Positions 26,879-38,870 of a stretch of 62,848 nucleotides of DNA are shown here, piece by piece; within the stretch, counting starts at the first letter, position 1; every line of letters begins with the position of its first letter. The notes beneath the pieces are model-generated. The model was not told the origin of the DNA and made no database searches. It saw only the letters and a list, made by a program, of their open reading frames with translations. Position numbers and translations under genes: made by a program. The DNA comes from Olivibacter sitiensis DSM 17696 (GTDB lineage: Bacteria; Bacteroidota; Bacteroidia; Sphingobacteriales; Sphingobacteriaceae), in contig NZ_ATZA01000035.1 in the NCBI RefSeq assembly GCF_000427965.1, positions 1-62,848 of the forward strand, in the 5' to 3' direction.

Positions 26879-27883
26879 TCACTTTAACGGTAAATAAACG
26901 GTAAATGTTTCTCCATTATCGGCTACCTGGATAGGTTTGTTCATCAATAGCAAAAAACGGCTTTCCAGATTCTTCAGGCCGGTTCCGTTGGTTACCGGAG
27001 CAACCAGTTTAGGATAGATAGGACTGGTAACAACCAACTCATTTCTATCATTGGAATATATATCGATCGTCATCTTATGATCGCTGTCTATCATGTTATG
27101 CACCACCACGTTTTCCAAAAGTGGAAGAATGGAAAGCACCGGCAGTCTGGCCGTTAGCTTGCTGCTATCTACGTTAACGTTGTAATCCAGTTTATTTGCA
27201 AAACGGACTTCCATCATATAGCGGAAAGCATCCACAAAGGCCAGCTCTTCCTCCAAGGTTACCATTCCTTTTTTGTCGCTCTGCAGTATGTACCGGAAAA
27301 CATCCGAAAGTTTGCCCACGTAGGTCAGCGTCATCCTATCGTCCTTTTTCCGGATGAGCGATGTCAGGCCATTGAGCGAATTGAAGAAGAAGTGCGGATT
27401 GATCTGGTTGGTCAGCGCATCATACCGGCTCTGTAGATTCTTGACTGTCAATTCCTCAATCTGCTTTTCCTTTTTTCTTTTCTCCGTGTAGAGCATAACG
27501 ATATGCCCCAGGAGCGTACTGAGGACAGAGACAACAAGCACCTGAAAAAGTACGAGACTGCCAAAATGCCTTACCTTGGTAAAGACAAAAAATGAAATGG
27601 CTCCGTAAAGAGCATAGGCAACAATCGATATCAGAACGCTGTACCCCAATCTCTTTTTAAAAGGGGCGGTACTTAGATGATTGAGGTTGTACCTGACCAG
27701 GATAAAAATCAGTCCGATAAAAAAAATATAACGGAATAAGAAAAATAGGATATGACCCGTCCTATCTCCGCTGTCAAGCCATTTTAATTCAAAGGGCAGC
27801 CAGGTTATATCAGGGTATATAACAAAAATTGCTGATACGGCACTGATCAGCAGTAGCTGCCACCAATTGTATTTCCTTAACAA
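26879..27883 (-). CDS. LytS/YehU-type sensor histidine kinase
   Basis: A 334-residue protein with about four transmembrane helices in residues 10-135, then a His_kinase domain with the phosphorylated His164 in NQINPHFFFNSL and a degenerate ATPase C-terminus with NGTGLKNLESR. The signal is probably sensed through the membrane part, as no large periplasmic domain exists. It forms a two-gene operon with the response regulator. The upstream gap (27884-28090) shows no gene and no clear promoter. Confidence 0.92.
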   Translation of the reverse strand: MLRKYNWWQLLLISAVSAIFVIYPDITWLPFELKWLDSGDRTGHILFFLFRYIFFIGLIFILVRYNLNHLSTAPFKKRLGYSVLISIVAYALYGAISFFVFTKVRHFGSLVLFQVLVVSVLSTLLGHIVMLYTEKRKKEKQIEELTVKNLQSRYDALTNQINPHFFFNSLNGLTSLIRKKDDRMTLTYVGKLSDVFRYILQSDKKGMVTLEEELAFVDAFRYMMEVRFANKLDYNVNVDSSKLTARLPVLSILPLLENVVVHNMIDSDHKMTIDIYSNDRNELVVTSPIYPKLVAPVTNGTGLKNLESRFLLLMNKPIQVADNGETFTVYLPLK

Positions 27884-28090
27884 ATTACGCCTTCACCTTT
27901 CATATTCAATAAAAACTATTTTGTGTTAAAAGTACGCTATTATATCCCCAAAAAGTACCTGAAGCCGAGCAAAGCGAAAAATGAACGACGAACACGAAAA
28001 TGAGTTCCGATAAGCACATGATTTTTCAGTTAAATATTACCATTCAAATTTACCAATTGTTCCTTAAATGAACACCGCTCCTTCGCAAAT

Positions 28091-28156
28091 CAGTAAAAAT
28101 GGTAGCATTATCCGTAATTTATATACGGATCAGGCCCAACTTGTTTTCGAACTTTG
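28091..28156 (+). promoter_or_regulatory. Regulon operator-promoter module, site F (periplasmic AKR)
   Basis: Half-sites CAGTAAA at 28091 and CCGTAAT at 28112 start 21 bp apart; TGGTAGC follows the first, and TATAC lies at 28122-28126. The -7 core TTTG at 28153-28156 follows after 26 bp, in the form GAACTTTG. The site lies 151 bp before the AKR gene at 28307; the spacer carries no other gene I can support. Confidence 0.8.
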
Positions 28157-28273
28157 TCCTATTGTTAAAAAAAGAAAGGCAGCGCCAGAAATATTTACAA
28201 ATAGGGATTGTTGCAACAGCTCTCGCTTTAGGAACTTCCTGCAACAATCCCCGGAAAAGAAAATAATATTTAA

Positions 28274-29470
<1,197 letters not shown>

Positions 29471-29519
29471 ATAGCATGGCATCCTGATGGATAGTTGATT
29501 AATTAATTCCCTAAAAGAA

Positions 29520-29558
29520 AAAAATGGGGCTGTATCATTTCGGTAAAACCCCATTTTT
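29520..29558. terminator. Bidirectional terminator between AKR and araC 2
   Basis: AAAAATGGGG (29520-29529) pairs with CCCCATTTTT (29549-29558). A-rich sequence on the left and T-rich on the right let it work for both convergent genes. Confidence 0.75.
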
Positions 29559-29560
29559 CA

Positions 29561-30457
29561 TCAATTCAGATTCCTATACTCGTTCGGCGTATAACCGACA
29601 CGTTGCTTAAACAGCCTGCTAAAATGTTGGGGATATTTAAAGCCCAGTTCGTAAGCAATCTCATTGATGGTTTTCTCGCTGTCAAAAATTTTGTTCTTCG
29701 CAATATCAATAATCTTGTTCTGGATATATTCCTGCGCTGTTTTGCCCGTCTCCTTTTTGATCAGGTCACCAAAGTAGTTTGGCGACAAATGGAGTGCATC
29801 GGCAAAGTAAGCCACCGATGGCAATCCGATGCTGTAAGGTTTCTCGGAAGCAAAAAAGCTGTTCAATTCTTCTTCAAATCTTTCCAGTATGCCCTTATTG
29901 ATATGTTCCCGGGTAATGAACTGCCGGTCATAGAACCGTTCGCAATAGTTCAGGAACAGCTCGATATTGGAAGCGATCAGCCGTTTGCTGTGCTTATCAA
30001 CTGCGTGGCTCAGTTCACTTTCGATCTTGGAGAAACAGTCAAACACGATCTTGCGTTCCTTTTTGGATAGGTGGAGTGCCTCATTCGTATTGTAACCGAA
30101 GAAACTGTATTCATCCAATGTCTTGGCCAGAGCGGTGCCCTTGATCAGGTCGGGATGAAATACCAGCGCATGTCCCATCGGTTGATAGATATCCACTTTG
30201 TTCTCTACGTCAATGACCTGTCCCGGAGAAATAAAGACCAGGGTACCTTCCTCGTAGTCATAATAGTTGCATCCGTATTTTAAATCACCGCAGTGTATCT
30301 CTTTCAGGAAAATACAGTATAGCCCGAAAGTCATCCGCGATCCCGTTCTCTTATTTGCTTTTGAGAAATCGATGATACTGACCAGTGGGTGCAGCGTTTC
30401 GTGGTTATTGAAATCGTTGTACTGGCTTACCGTATCAAAATTATATGCCTGTTCCAT
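29561..30457 (-). CDS. AraC-family transcriptional regulator 2
   Basis: A 298-residue paralog of the regulator at 24977, with the same plan: ligand-sensing half (LVFHPDLIKGTALA near 94) and C-terminal HTH pair (LSPNYFGDLIKKETG, ELGFKYPQHFSRLFKQR). It is divergent from the exporter gene at 30620, with operator site B between them, the classic position of a local regulator. Its own promoter may use TATTTTTG (minus strand, 30478-30485), an exact TAnnTTTG match. The inducer is unknown; carbonyl compounds are plausible given the AKR targets, by analogy with YqhC of E. coli. Confidence 0.92.
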   Translation of the reverse strand: MEQAYNFDTVSQYNDFNNHETLHPLVSIIDFSKANKRTGSRMTFGLYCIFLKEIHCGDLKYGCNYYDYEEGTLVFISPGQVIDVENKVDIYQPMGHALVFHPDLIKGTALAKTLDEYSFFGYNTNEALHLSKKERKIVFDCFSKIESELSHAVDKHSKRLIASNIELFLNYCERFYDRQFITREHINKGILERFEEELNSFFASEKPYSIGLPSVAYFADALHLSPNYFGDLIKKETGKTAQEYIQNKIIDIAKNKIFDSEKTINEIAYELGFKYPQHFSRLFKQRVGYTPNEYRNLN

Positions 30458-30524
30458 AGCCGTTATATTTTATCTAACAAAAATAGGCATTCTTACAGAC
30501 TGATAATCAAAACAGAGGTGCAAT

Positions 30525-30590
30525 CAGTAATATTGGTAGCAAAAACCGTAATCCGTATACCATAATACCTCCTGTCAGTTCTGAAATTTG
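30525..30590 (+). promoter_or_regulatory. Regulon operator-promoter module, site B (exporter)
   Basis: CAGTAATATTGGTAGC starts at 30525, CCGTAAT at 30546, TATAC is at 30556-30560, and TTTG at 30587-30590 follows after 26 bp. It lies 30 bp before the exporter ATG and within the divergent gap with araC 2, so it could also affect that regulator. Confidence 0.85.
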
Positions 30591-30619
30591 TACCGATAAA
30601 AAAAATCAGGACGATAATC

Positions 30620-31825
30620 ATGAAGGGAAATACAGTTTCAATGGAAGAAAGTCACAGATCAAATATATTTTTTTTAGCCGCTTTGGGCAGCCTCATGGCT
30701 TTTACATCTCTTTCAACGGATATGTATCTTCCCGCATTGCCCGAAATGCAAAAAGATCTTCACGGGAACATGGAACTGACGATCACCGGCTTTCTTATCG
30801 GGTTCTCGCTGGCACAGATTTTTTGGGGGCCGATCAGCGACAGGTTTGGCAGGAAGCGTCCCCTTATCCTGGGTATGCTTTTATTCATTATCGGTACCAT
30901 TGGCTGTGCGATGTCGTATAATATTTCGCACATGATCTTTTGGCGGGTTGTACAGGCGTTTGGTGGATGCACAGGCCCAATGATCTCCAGGGCAATGGTA
31001 CGTGATATGTTCGGCATTAACAAAGCAGCGCAGATGCTGTCCACTTTGATGATCATCATGGCCGTTGCACCCATTATAGGACCCCTTCTGGGAGGCCAAT
31101 TGCTGAAGATAAGCTCTTGGCGCAGTATCTTCTGGTTCCTTGCGGTTGTCGGCGTACTGATGCTGGTCTGTATTATACGCTTACCCGAGACGTTGCCTCC
31201 CCAAAAACGTCAGGATACTTCGCTGGGCAACACCTTTCTAAAGTATAAACAGCTCCTGTCCAACCGGAAGTTCATGAAATACACGTTGTGTGTCACCTTC
31301 TTTTATGTAGGCGCTTATGCGTTCATTGCCGGTTCCCCATTTGTTTACATTACTTATTTCGGGGTTGAACCCCAATATTTCGGTTTGTTATTCGCATTGA
31401 ATATCCTTGGACTCATGGGGCTCAGCTTTGCCAACAGAAGGCTGATAACCCGTTACAAACTTGACACATTGTTACGCGCAGCATCTTTCATAGCCATGGT
31501 TGCAGGTATCATACTGGCCGTTTTGGTAAAATCGGATATATCGGGCATATACGGTGTGCTGACCGCCGTGTTTTTCTTTTTTTCCATGAACGGGATTATC
31601 GCGGCCACCGCTACCGCCTCAGCACTGGACGGCGTGCCGGAAATGGCCGGCACTGCATCGGCACTGCTGGGTTCTCTCCAATATGGCAGTGGAATACTTT
31701 CTACGGTTTTACTGGCTTTGTTCGGAGACGGAACTCCATGGACAATGAGCTGGATTATCGCCCTGTTTACCATAGCCTGTGCAGCAATGGCATTCCTGAA
31801 GAATGAGGAAATCCCTGCCGGCTAA
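30620..31825 (+). CDS. MFS exporter, Bcr/CflA type
   Basis: A 401-residue transporter with 12 predicted helices. STDMYLPALPEMQ near residue 34 and the loop motif DRFGRKRPL near 74 are typical of the Bcr/CflA drug-resistance group (DHA1), as is RAMVRDMFG in the motif C region. It would expel a small molecule with proton antiport. Under the same operator as the AKRs and hydrolases, it may export the toxic compound or its product. ATG 30620 is used; a second ATG seven codons in is possible. Confidence 0.92.
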   Translation: MKGNTVSMEESHRSNIFFLAALGSLMAFTSLSTDMYLPALPEMQKDLHGNMELTITGFLIGFSLAQIFWGPISDRFGRKRPLILGMLLFIIGTIGCAMSYNISHMIFWRVVQAFGGCTGPMISRAMVRDMFGINKAAQMLSTLMIIMAVAPIIGPLLGGQLLKISSWRSIFWFLAVVGVLMLVCIIRLPETLPPQKRQDTSLGNTFLKYKQLLSNRKFMKYTLCVTFFYVGAYAFIAGSPFVYITYFGVEPQYFGLLFALNILGLMGLSFANRRLITRYKLDTLLRAASFIAMVAGIILAVLVKSDISGIYGVLTAVFFFFSMNGIIAATATASALDGVPEMAGTASALLGSLQYGSGILSTVLLALFGDGTPWTMSWIIALFTIACAAMAFLKNEEIPAG

Positions 31826-31856
31826 AGGCTGAAAGAAAACTTAAACATTGGTCGAC

Positions 31857-31922
31857 CTGTTATTTTGGTAGAAGAAACAGTAATCTGTATACTAATTAAC
31901 AGGTTTTTAATCAGGAACTTTG
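31857..31922 (+). promoter_or_regulatory. Regulon operator-promoter module, site E (three-AKR operon)
   Basis: The weaker first half-site CTGTTAT (31857) with TTTGGTAG is followed after 21 bp by CAGTAAT (31878). TATAC lies at 31888-31892 and TTTG at 31919-31922 after 26 bp. It sits 47 bp before the AKR start at 31969, directly behind the exporter gene; no terminator is seen between them. Confidence 0.75.
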
Positions 31923-31956
31923 TAAAATCGAAATTCTTATTAAATAAAGAGATTAA

Positions 31957-32820
<864 letters not shown>

Positions 32821-32836
32821 CCTTAAAAACACAGCA

Positions 32837-33979
32837 ATGGATCGTCGTACCATCTTAAAAACAGCGGGACTTGCCGTGGCAGGAAGTATCCTGCTACCTC
32901 TTGGTTCTTCTGCGGAACCTTCAAATACAGGTTTGCAGCGCAGTGATAAGTCAAAACAGTTTGCTCCCGGCAGGCGAAAACTTGGAAAAACGCTTGAAGT
33001 TTCCAGCGTTGGCCTCGGGGTGCAGAATATGAGCCGAACGTATCAGACCACCATTCCCTTGCGCTCCGAAATGCATAATATCATCCGCACGGCATTTGAC
33101 AAGGGCGTTACCTTTTTTGATGCTGCCGAAGCCTATGGCCCCTGGGAAGTAGAGCGTATTCTGGGCGAAGGGATCAAGCCCTTTCGGGATAAGGTAAAAG
33201 TTGCCACGAAGTTTGGCTGGAACATTGACCAGCAAACCGGCAGATGGCAACCAGGTCTGAACAGCAAGCCCGAACAAATCAGGAAAGTGGTGGAAAATAT
33301 GCTGAAACGGCTCCAGACAGACCGTATCGATCTGCTCTACCAACACCGTGTTGACCCCAATGTGCCGATCGAGGATGTTGCAGGAACGATCCAGGAACTT
33401 ATCAAAGAAGGGAAAGTATTGCATTACGGCCTTTGCGAACCTGGGCTACAAACGGTCAGACGCGCACACGCTGTTCATCCGGTTACGGCCATTCAGAATG
33501 AATATTCCCTGATCTGGCGCGGGCCGGAAGAAACGATTATCCCGCTTTGTGAGGAATTGGGCATCGGCCTGGTGCCGTGGAGCCCTCTTGGGGTTGGTTT
33601 TCTTACCGGGGCCATAGACGCAGGTACGAGGTTTGCCCAGGGCGATATCCGTGGCAATGAAACCCGCTTCTCACCGGAGAACCTGCCCGGTAACCTTGCA
33701 CTGGTGGAGTTATTGAAAAAATGGGCTGCGCAGAAGCAGGCTACGCCGGGGCAAATCGCCCTGGCCTGGCTTCAGGCACAGAAACCGTGGATCGTCCCTA
33801 TACCCGGTACCACACAAATGGCCCACATGCTGGAAAACAGTGATGCTGACCAAGTGAAGTTTATGGCTGATGAACTTGTAGCATTTAATGATGAGCTGAA
33901 TAAAATTCAGATCAAAGGCGAAAGGCTACCAGCAGGAGTCTTGGCTCTTTCTGGAGTTGAAGCACCGATAAAAAAATAA
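32837..33979 (+). CDS. Exported aldo/keto reductase (Tat leader)
   Basis: A 380-residue AKR with an RR-containing leader (MDRRTILKTAGLAVAG, hydrophobic to about residue 26) and no lipobox. Tetrad: Asp95 and Tyr100 (FDAAEAYGPW), Lys125 (ATKFGW), His170 (YQHRVD). It is closely related to the 28307 and 34013 products. It lies 17 bp after the previous AKR. The leader suggests folding with cofactor in the cytoplasm and Tat export. Confidence 0.9.
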   Translation: MDRRTILKTAGLAVAGSILLPLGSSAEPSNTGLQRSDKSKQFAPGRRKLGKTLEVSSVGLGVQNMSRTYQTTIPLRSEMHNIIRTAFDKGVTFFDAAEAYGPWEVERILGEGIKPFRDKVKVATKFGWNIDQQTGRWQPGLNSKPEQIRKVVENMLKRLQTDRIDLLYQHRVDPNVPIEDVAGTIQELIKEGKVLHYGLCEPGLQTVRRAHAVHPVTAIQNEYSLIWRGPEETIIPLCEELGIGLVPWSPLGVGFLTGAIDAGTRFAQGDIRGNETRFSPENLPGNLALVELLKKWAAQKQATPGQIALAWLQAQKPWIVPIPGTTQMAHMLENSDADQVKFMADELVAFNDELNKIQIKGERLPAGVLALSGVEAPIKK

Positions 33980-33988
33980 TAAGGATAA

Positions 33989-35070
<1,082 letters not shown>

Positions 35071-35091
35071 TTACCAAGAAAATATAGACAC

Positions 35092-36206
35092 ATGGAAAAT
35101 AGACAAAAGAGCAAAAAGGTCTGGGTGGCTCTCGCAATACCTTCGTTATTGCTCGGCGGCGCGCTTTGCTTTTCATCCTGTAATACCATAAACGAAAACA
35201 ACAGTAACAGCATGAATATTAAAGAACAGGGCAGTTTTATGGTAGGCGGTACAAAGACTACCCAGCCAGGCACATTCAATGTGGACAGCGCCTTAAATCC
35301 ACAGGGACAGACCTTTCACAGCGACCACGCCTATGCGTTCTACCAGATTCCGGAAAATGCGAATAAACTTCCGTTGGTTTTCCTGCATGGAGCGGGAGAA
35401 TCCAAAAAACATGGGAAACCACACCCGATGGACGGGAAGGCTTCCAGAATATCTTTCTCCGCAGAAAGTTCCCGGTTTACCTGCTGGATCAGCCCAGACG
35501 TGGCGATGCCGGCAGGAGTTCCGTTGAGGCGACCATAAAACCGACTGCGGACGAACAGTTCTGGTTCACGCAGTTCAGGCTCGGTAACTATCCCGACTAT
35601 TTTTCCAATGTCCAGTTTCCAAAAGATGACGCTTCGCTGGAGCAGTTCTTCCGGCAGATGACCCCGAACACGGGCGATTTTGATGCAAAGGTTATCACGG
35701 ACGCCGTTTCCGCATTGTTCGACAAGATAGGTGAAGGCATACTGGTTACACATTCCCAGGGCGGTGGGCCGGGCTGGATGACAGGCATCAAAAACGATAA
35801 GGTGAAAGCCATTGTAGCTTATGAACCGTACAGTGGTTTTATGTTTCCGGAGGGCGAATTGCCACAACCCATAAACTCAACCGGGCTTTTCGGCGCGCTC
35901 AGCGGTGTGGAAATACCCCTGGAGGACTTCAAAAAACTAACACGGATTCCCATTGTGGTTTATTATGGCGATAACATCGCCAAAGAACCTACCAACGTAT
36001 GGAATATGGACCACTGGCGTTCCGGGCTTGAAATGGCAAGGCTATGGGCCGCGGCTGTCAATAAACACGGTGGAGATGCAAAAGTGGTACATCTGCCGGA
36101 AGTAGGTATTGAAGGCAATACGCACTTTGCGTTTTCTGATTTGAATAATATAGCGGTAGCCGACGAACTATCAAAATGGCTGAAGGAAAAAAGATTGGAT
36201 GAATGA
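35092..36206 (+). pseudogene. Frameshifted alpha/beta hydrolase (esterase 713-like)
   Basis: The first frame (35092-35538) encodes a lipoprotein-type leader and the hydrolase start as far as LPLVFLHGAGESKK. The downstream frame restores WETTPDGREGFQNIFLRR and continues to 36206, aligning with the intact paralog at 48384. The shift lies at a run of six A (35404-35409), where four or seven would keep the frame. The nucleophile region (HSQGGGPGW) is in the second part. It is either a pseudogene, a sequencing error in the homopolymer, or less likely slippage. Confidence 0.8.
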
Positions 36207-36298
36207 TTTCATTTTGGAGAGCCCCTGGCATATTTGCCAGCGTACCTTAAGCCAACGCTTTAAAAAAATATTTCTTTGGAAAAGCTGGAATAGACAAG

Positions 36299-36318
36299 AT
36301 GAACTTAGCTAAGTTCAT
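36299..36318. repeat. Perfect 20-bp palindrome
   Basis: ATGAACTTAGCTAAGTTCAT reads the same on both strands. It lies between the hydrolase pseudogene and the terminator at 36337. It could be a protein-binding site or a remnant; its location inside the transcript tail also allows a hairpin. Confidence 0.6.
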
Positions 36319-36336
36319 AGAGAATTAAAGCTATGT

Positions 36337-36363
36337 AAAGCAGGATATAATTCCTGCTTTTTT
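36337..36363 (+). terminator. Terminator of the three-AKR operon
   Basis: AAAGCAGGA (36337-36345) pairs with TCCTGCTTT (36352-36360), followed by further T. It ends the transcript from site E before the next operator. Confidence 0.85.
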
Positions 36364-36392
36364 ATGTTCCGTTAGTGCGGTGTAAGGCTAAT

Positions 36393-36458
36393 CAGTAATA
36401 TTGGTAGCAATTTCGGTAATCTGTATACCAAAATAATCAGATTGTATTAGGAAATTTG
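36393..36458 (+). promoter_or_regulatory. Regulon operator-promoter module, site C (flavodoxin to esterase operon)
   Basis: CAGTAATATTGGTAGC starts at 36393, CGGTAAT at 36414, TATAC is at 36424-36428, and TTTG at 36455-36458 follows after 26 bp. Initiation just after it would leave a short leader to the ATG at 36477. Confidence 0.85.
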
Positions 36459-36476
36459 TATGTAAAGGTGTTAGAG

Positions 36477-37127
36477 ATGAAAAAGTTAACAACGCATTGG
36501 CTGATGATATGTACGCTCCTGTTTACAATGACATCCTGCTCGCGGGCCGAACAGCCAGGTATAGAAAAAGAAGAACCGTCAACGGAAGAAAGTGATTCGT
36601 TGCAGGGAAAAAAGATATTGATCGTTTACCTCTCACGCACAAAGAATACCAAAGCCGTTGCGGAAATCATCCATAAGAAAGTGGGCGGCGATCTTGTCGC
36701 ATTGGAACTGGTAACACCTTATCCGGAAAATTACCAGCAGATCGTAGCGCAGGTGTCCAAGGAAAATGACCAGGGCTATCTGCCACCGTTAAAAACGCAG
36801 ATCGAGGAGATCAATCAATACGATGTGGTATTTCTTGGTTTTCCAACCTGGGGTATGCAGTTACCTCCACCGATAAAAAGCTTTTTGAACCAATACGATC
36901 TGAACGGAAAAACGGTCGTTCCATTTAATACCAATGCAGGTTACGGGATTGGCAGCAGCTTTGAAACGGTAAAGAAACTGTGTCCGGAGAGTAAAATACT
37001 GGAAGGATTTTCTACCAAAGGCGGTGTGGAAAGAGACGGGATTTTATACGTGATGGAAGGCGAAAAAGAAAAAGAGGTACAGGCAGAGGTACAAAATTGG
37101 CTGAAGAAAATAGGTTTGGTTAATTAA
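36477..37127 (+). CDS. Flavodoxin-fold lipoprotein
   Basis: A 216-residue protein. From the ATG at 36477 it has a lipoprotein leader (LLFTMTSC) and then a flavodoxin domain with the FMN loop LSRTKNTKAVAE near residue 55, LGFPTWGMQLPPPIK near 120 and a final NAGYGIGSSFETVKKL. An earlier TTG at 36456 overlaps the promoter and is unlikely. Flavodoxin-like oxidoreductases shuttle electrons or reduce quinones. An exported one is unusual, since FMN would have to be bound outside the cytoplasm. Confidence 0.85.
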   Translation: MKKLTTHWLMICTLLFTMTSCSRAEQPGIEKEEPSTEESDSLQGKKILIVYLSRTKNTKAVAEIIHKKVGGDLVALELVTPYPENYQQIVAQVSKENDQGYLPPLKTQIEEINQYDVVFLGFPTWGMQLPPPIKSFLNQYDLNGKTVVPFNTNAGYGIGSSFETVKKLCPESKILEGFSTKGGVERDGILYVMEGEKEKEVQAEVQNWLKKIGLVN

Positions 37128-37140
37128 TAAAAGGAGTAAA

Positions 37141-37785
37141 ATGAACATACTGATATTAGGTGCGGCGGGAAGGATCGGAAGATTGCTTACAGCCGACCTT
37201 CTTGCACAGACCCCATATAATCTCGTGCTGTATGCAAAGAATGCAAATGCACGCTTGAAAGAAGAGAAATCCGAAAGGGTAAAATTAGTGGACGGAGACT
37301 TTAAGGATCCGGATGCTTTGAGCAGTGCTATGAACGGGGTTGACATCGTCTACGTCAATGATCTGGGCGATGACCGGTCTACCGCTACCATTATAGCGGC
37401 TATGAATAAAGCCGGAGTCAAACGTGTCATCGGAGCCTCCATCCTCGGTATTTATGACGAGGTTCCCGGAGAATTTGGCCGTTGGAACAAAAGAATGATC
37501 GGTAGTTCCCCTCGGATGCAGATGCAGATAAACTCTGCGCGTGCCATAGAGGATTCGGGGCTCGATTATACCCTGCTCAGGTTAACATGGCTCTATGACC
37601 AGGAAGGTAACCGGGATTATGTGCTGACGGAAAAAGGAGATCCCTTCAGAAGCACTCAGGTTACCCGGGAAGCAGTTTCCCAATTGATCGTTGACATCGT
37701 GATGGCCGGAGACGAACGTTTTGTCGGTAAAAGCCTGGGCGTGGGCGAACCGGACACCGAATGGGATAAACCATCCTTTTATTGA
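37141..37785 (+). CDS. NmrA/atypical SDR-type NAD(P)-binding protein
   Basis: A 214-residue Rossmann protein, MNILILGAAGRIGRLLTADL at the start, with the atypical SDR GxxGxxG motif, GASILGIYDE near 100 and a C-terminus GVGEPDTEWDKPSFY. It is similar to NAD(P)H-binding SDRs that reduce carbonyls or sense redox. A 29-codon deletion derivative of a close paralog occurs at 45688. It starts 13 bp after the flavodoxin gene. Confidence 0.85.
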   Translation: MNILILGAAGRIGRLLTADLLAQTPYNLVLYAKNANARLKEEKSERVKLVDGDFKDPDALSSAMNGVDIVYVNDLGDDRSTATIIAAMNKAGVKRVIGASILGIYDEVPGEFGRWNKRMIGSSPRMQMQINSARAIEDSGLDYTLLRLTWLYDQEGNRDYVLTEKGDPFRSTQVTREAVSQLIVDIVMAGDERFVGKSLGVGEPDTEWDKPSFY

Positions 37786-37801
37786 TGAGGAACGTAAATA
37801 G

Positions 37802-38815
37802 ATGAGAATGATAGGTTATCACATCATATTATTGTTTGCTGTATTTACTGCAAATTGCAGTTCCCCCGATGCATCCGTCTATGATGAGCCGCACAATGGA
37901 AGTGAAACTGAAGCCAATATATCCATGGATACGCATCTAACAATAAATAATCTTGTTCAGGATATTGCAGAGCATCCTGCGTTTAAGGGGTTTGGCGAAC
38001 TGCTGCTGCCGAGCGACAATAATACGCGCTATTACAATACACCGATCAGTAATATCGGTGCGTTGATGCCCTACCACAATGCTGTTCATCCGGAAGAAGA
38101 GGTAGCGGCATTAAATCGTTTGATCAATGATGTGAACGACAACAAATCTGTTTTTTACAGCTTTTATAACGAGCAGCAGATAAAACAGGATCCCCGTAAA
38201 AGCAATACGGGTTTATTTTTCTATCGTGGGGATCCGGATGCGCCCTTTGCCATCGTCTGCCCGGGGGGCGGGTTTTCCTATGTCGGCTCACTGCACGAAG
38301 GGCTTCCACTGGCCTGGGAAATCAGCAAAAAGAAACTGAATGCTTTTGTGATCCGCTACAGGATCGGCAGTGAGCAATGGGCGACGGAAGACCTTGCTCA
38401 GGCAATACGTTTCATTTTTGACAACGCTTCTACATTAAAGGTAGACACAAAGAACTATTCCCTGTGGGGCGGATCGGCAGGTGCAAGAATGGTGGGCAAT
38501 ATAGCCTACTACGGCGTTAATGCCTCTGTCCAGGGGAATTATCCTGAACCCGCAACCGCAGTTATCGCCTATACCGGTCAATCTTTATACAGTGAGAATT
38601 TTCCTCCTACGTTTATAACCGTCAGCGCCAATGATCCGATAGCCAATGTCCGCGTTATGGAGAGACGGGCCGAAAATCTAAAAAATGCAGGTGTTACCGT
38701 TCGGTATGAGCGGTACGAAAGAGCGGGGCATGGGTTTGGCCTTGGAACAGGTACGGATGCAGCTGGCTGGTTGGACAAAGCCGTAGATTTTTGGAAAGAG
38801 CAGATGAAAAGGTAA
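37802..38815 (+). CDS. Secreted alpha/beta hydrolase (lipoprotein)
   Basis: A 337-residue esterase-like enzyme with a lipoprotein leader (FAVFTANCSS). The fold markers are IVCPGGGFSYVG near residue 150 (oxyanion region), nucleophile Ser225 in WGGSAGARM, and a C-terminal RAGHGFGLG that supplies the catalytic His. The GGSAG form fits acetyl-xylan or carbohydrate esterases and related lipases of the BD-FAE group. Substrate unknown. Confidence 0.85.
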   Translation: MRMIGYHIILLFAVFTANCSSPDASVYDEPHNGSETEANISMDTHLTINNLVQDIAEHPAFKGFGELLLPSDNNTRYYNTPISNIGALMPYHNAVHPEEEVAALNRLINDVNDNKSVFYSFYNEQQIKQDPRKSNTGLFFYRGDPDAPFAIVCPGGGFSYVGSLHEGLPLAWEISKKKLNAFVIRYRIGSEQWATEDLAQAIRFIFDNASTLKVDTKNYSLWGGSAGARMVGNIAYYGVNASVQGNYPEPATAVIAYTGQSLYSENFPPTFITVSANDPIANVRVMERRAENLKNAGVTVRYERYERAGHGFGLGTGTDAAGWLDKAVDFWKEQMKR

Positions 38816-38870
38816 ACAGAAAAATGTCACTAATAATTTTTTCCATTATAAAACTATAAACAATATCGTT

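Noticed and set aside
35404-35410. A AAA AAC as a programmed -1 frameshift signal in the hydrolase
   Set aside because: The heptamer is not in the phase required for simultaneous slippage, and the intact paralog has no such site; mutation or sequencing error is simpler.
38045-38065. ATCAGTAATATCGGTGCG, similar to the first half of the operator
   Set aside because: It lies inside the coding sequence of the hydrolase at 37802, lacks the second half-site at 21 bp and has no phased -7 box.
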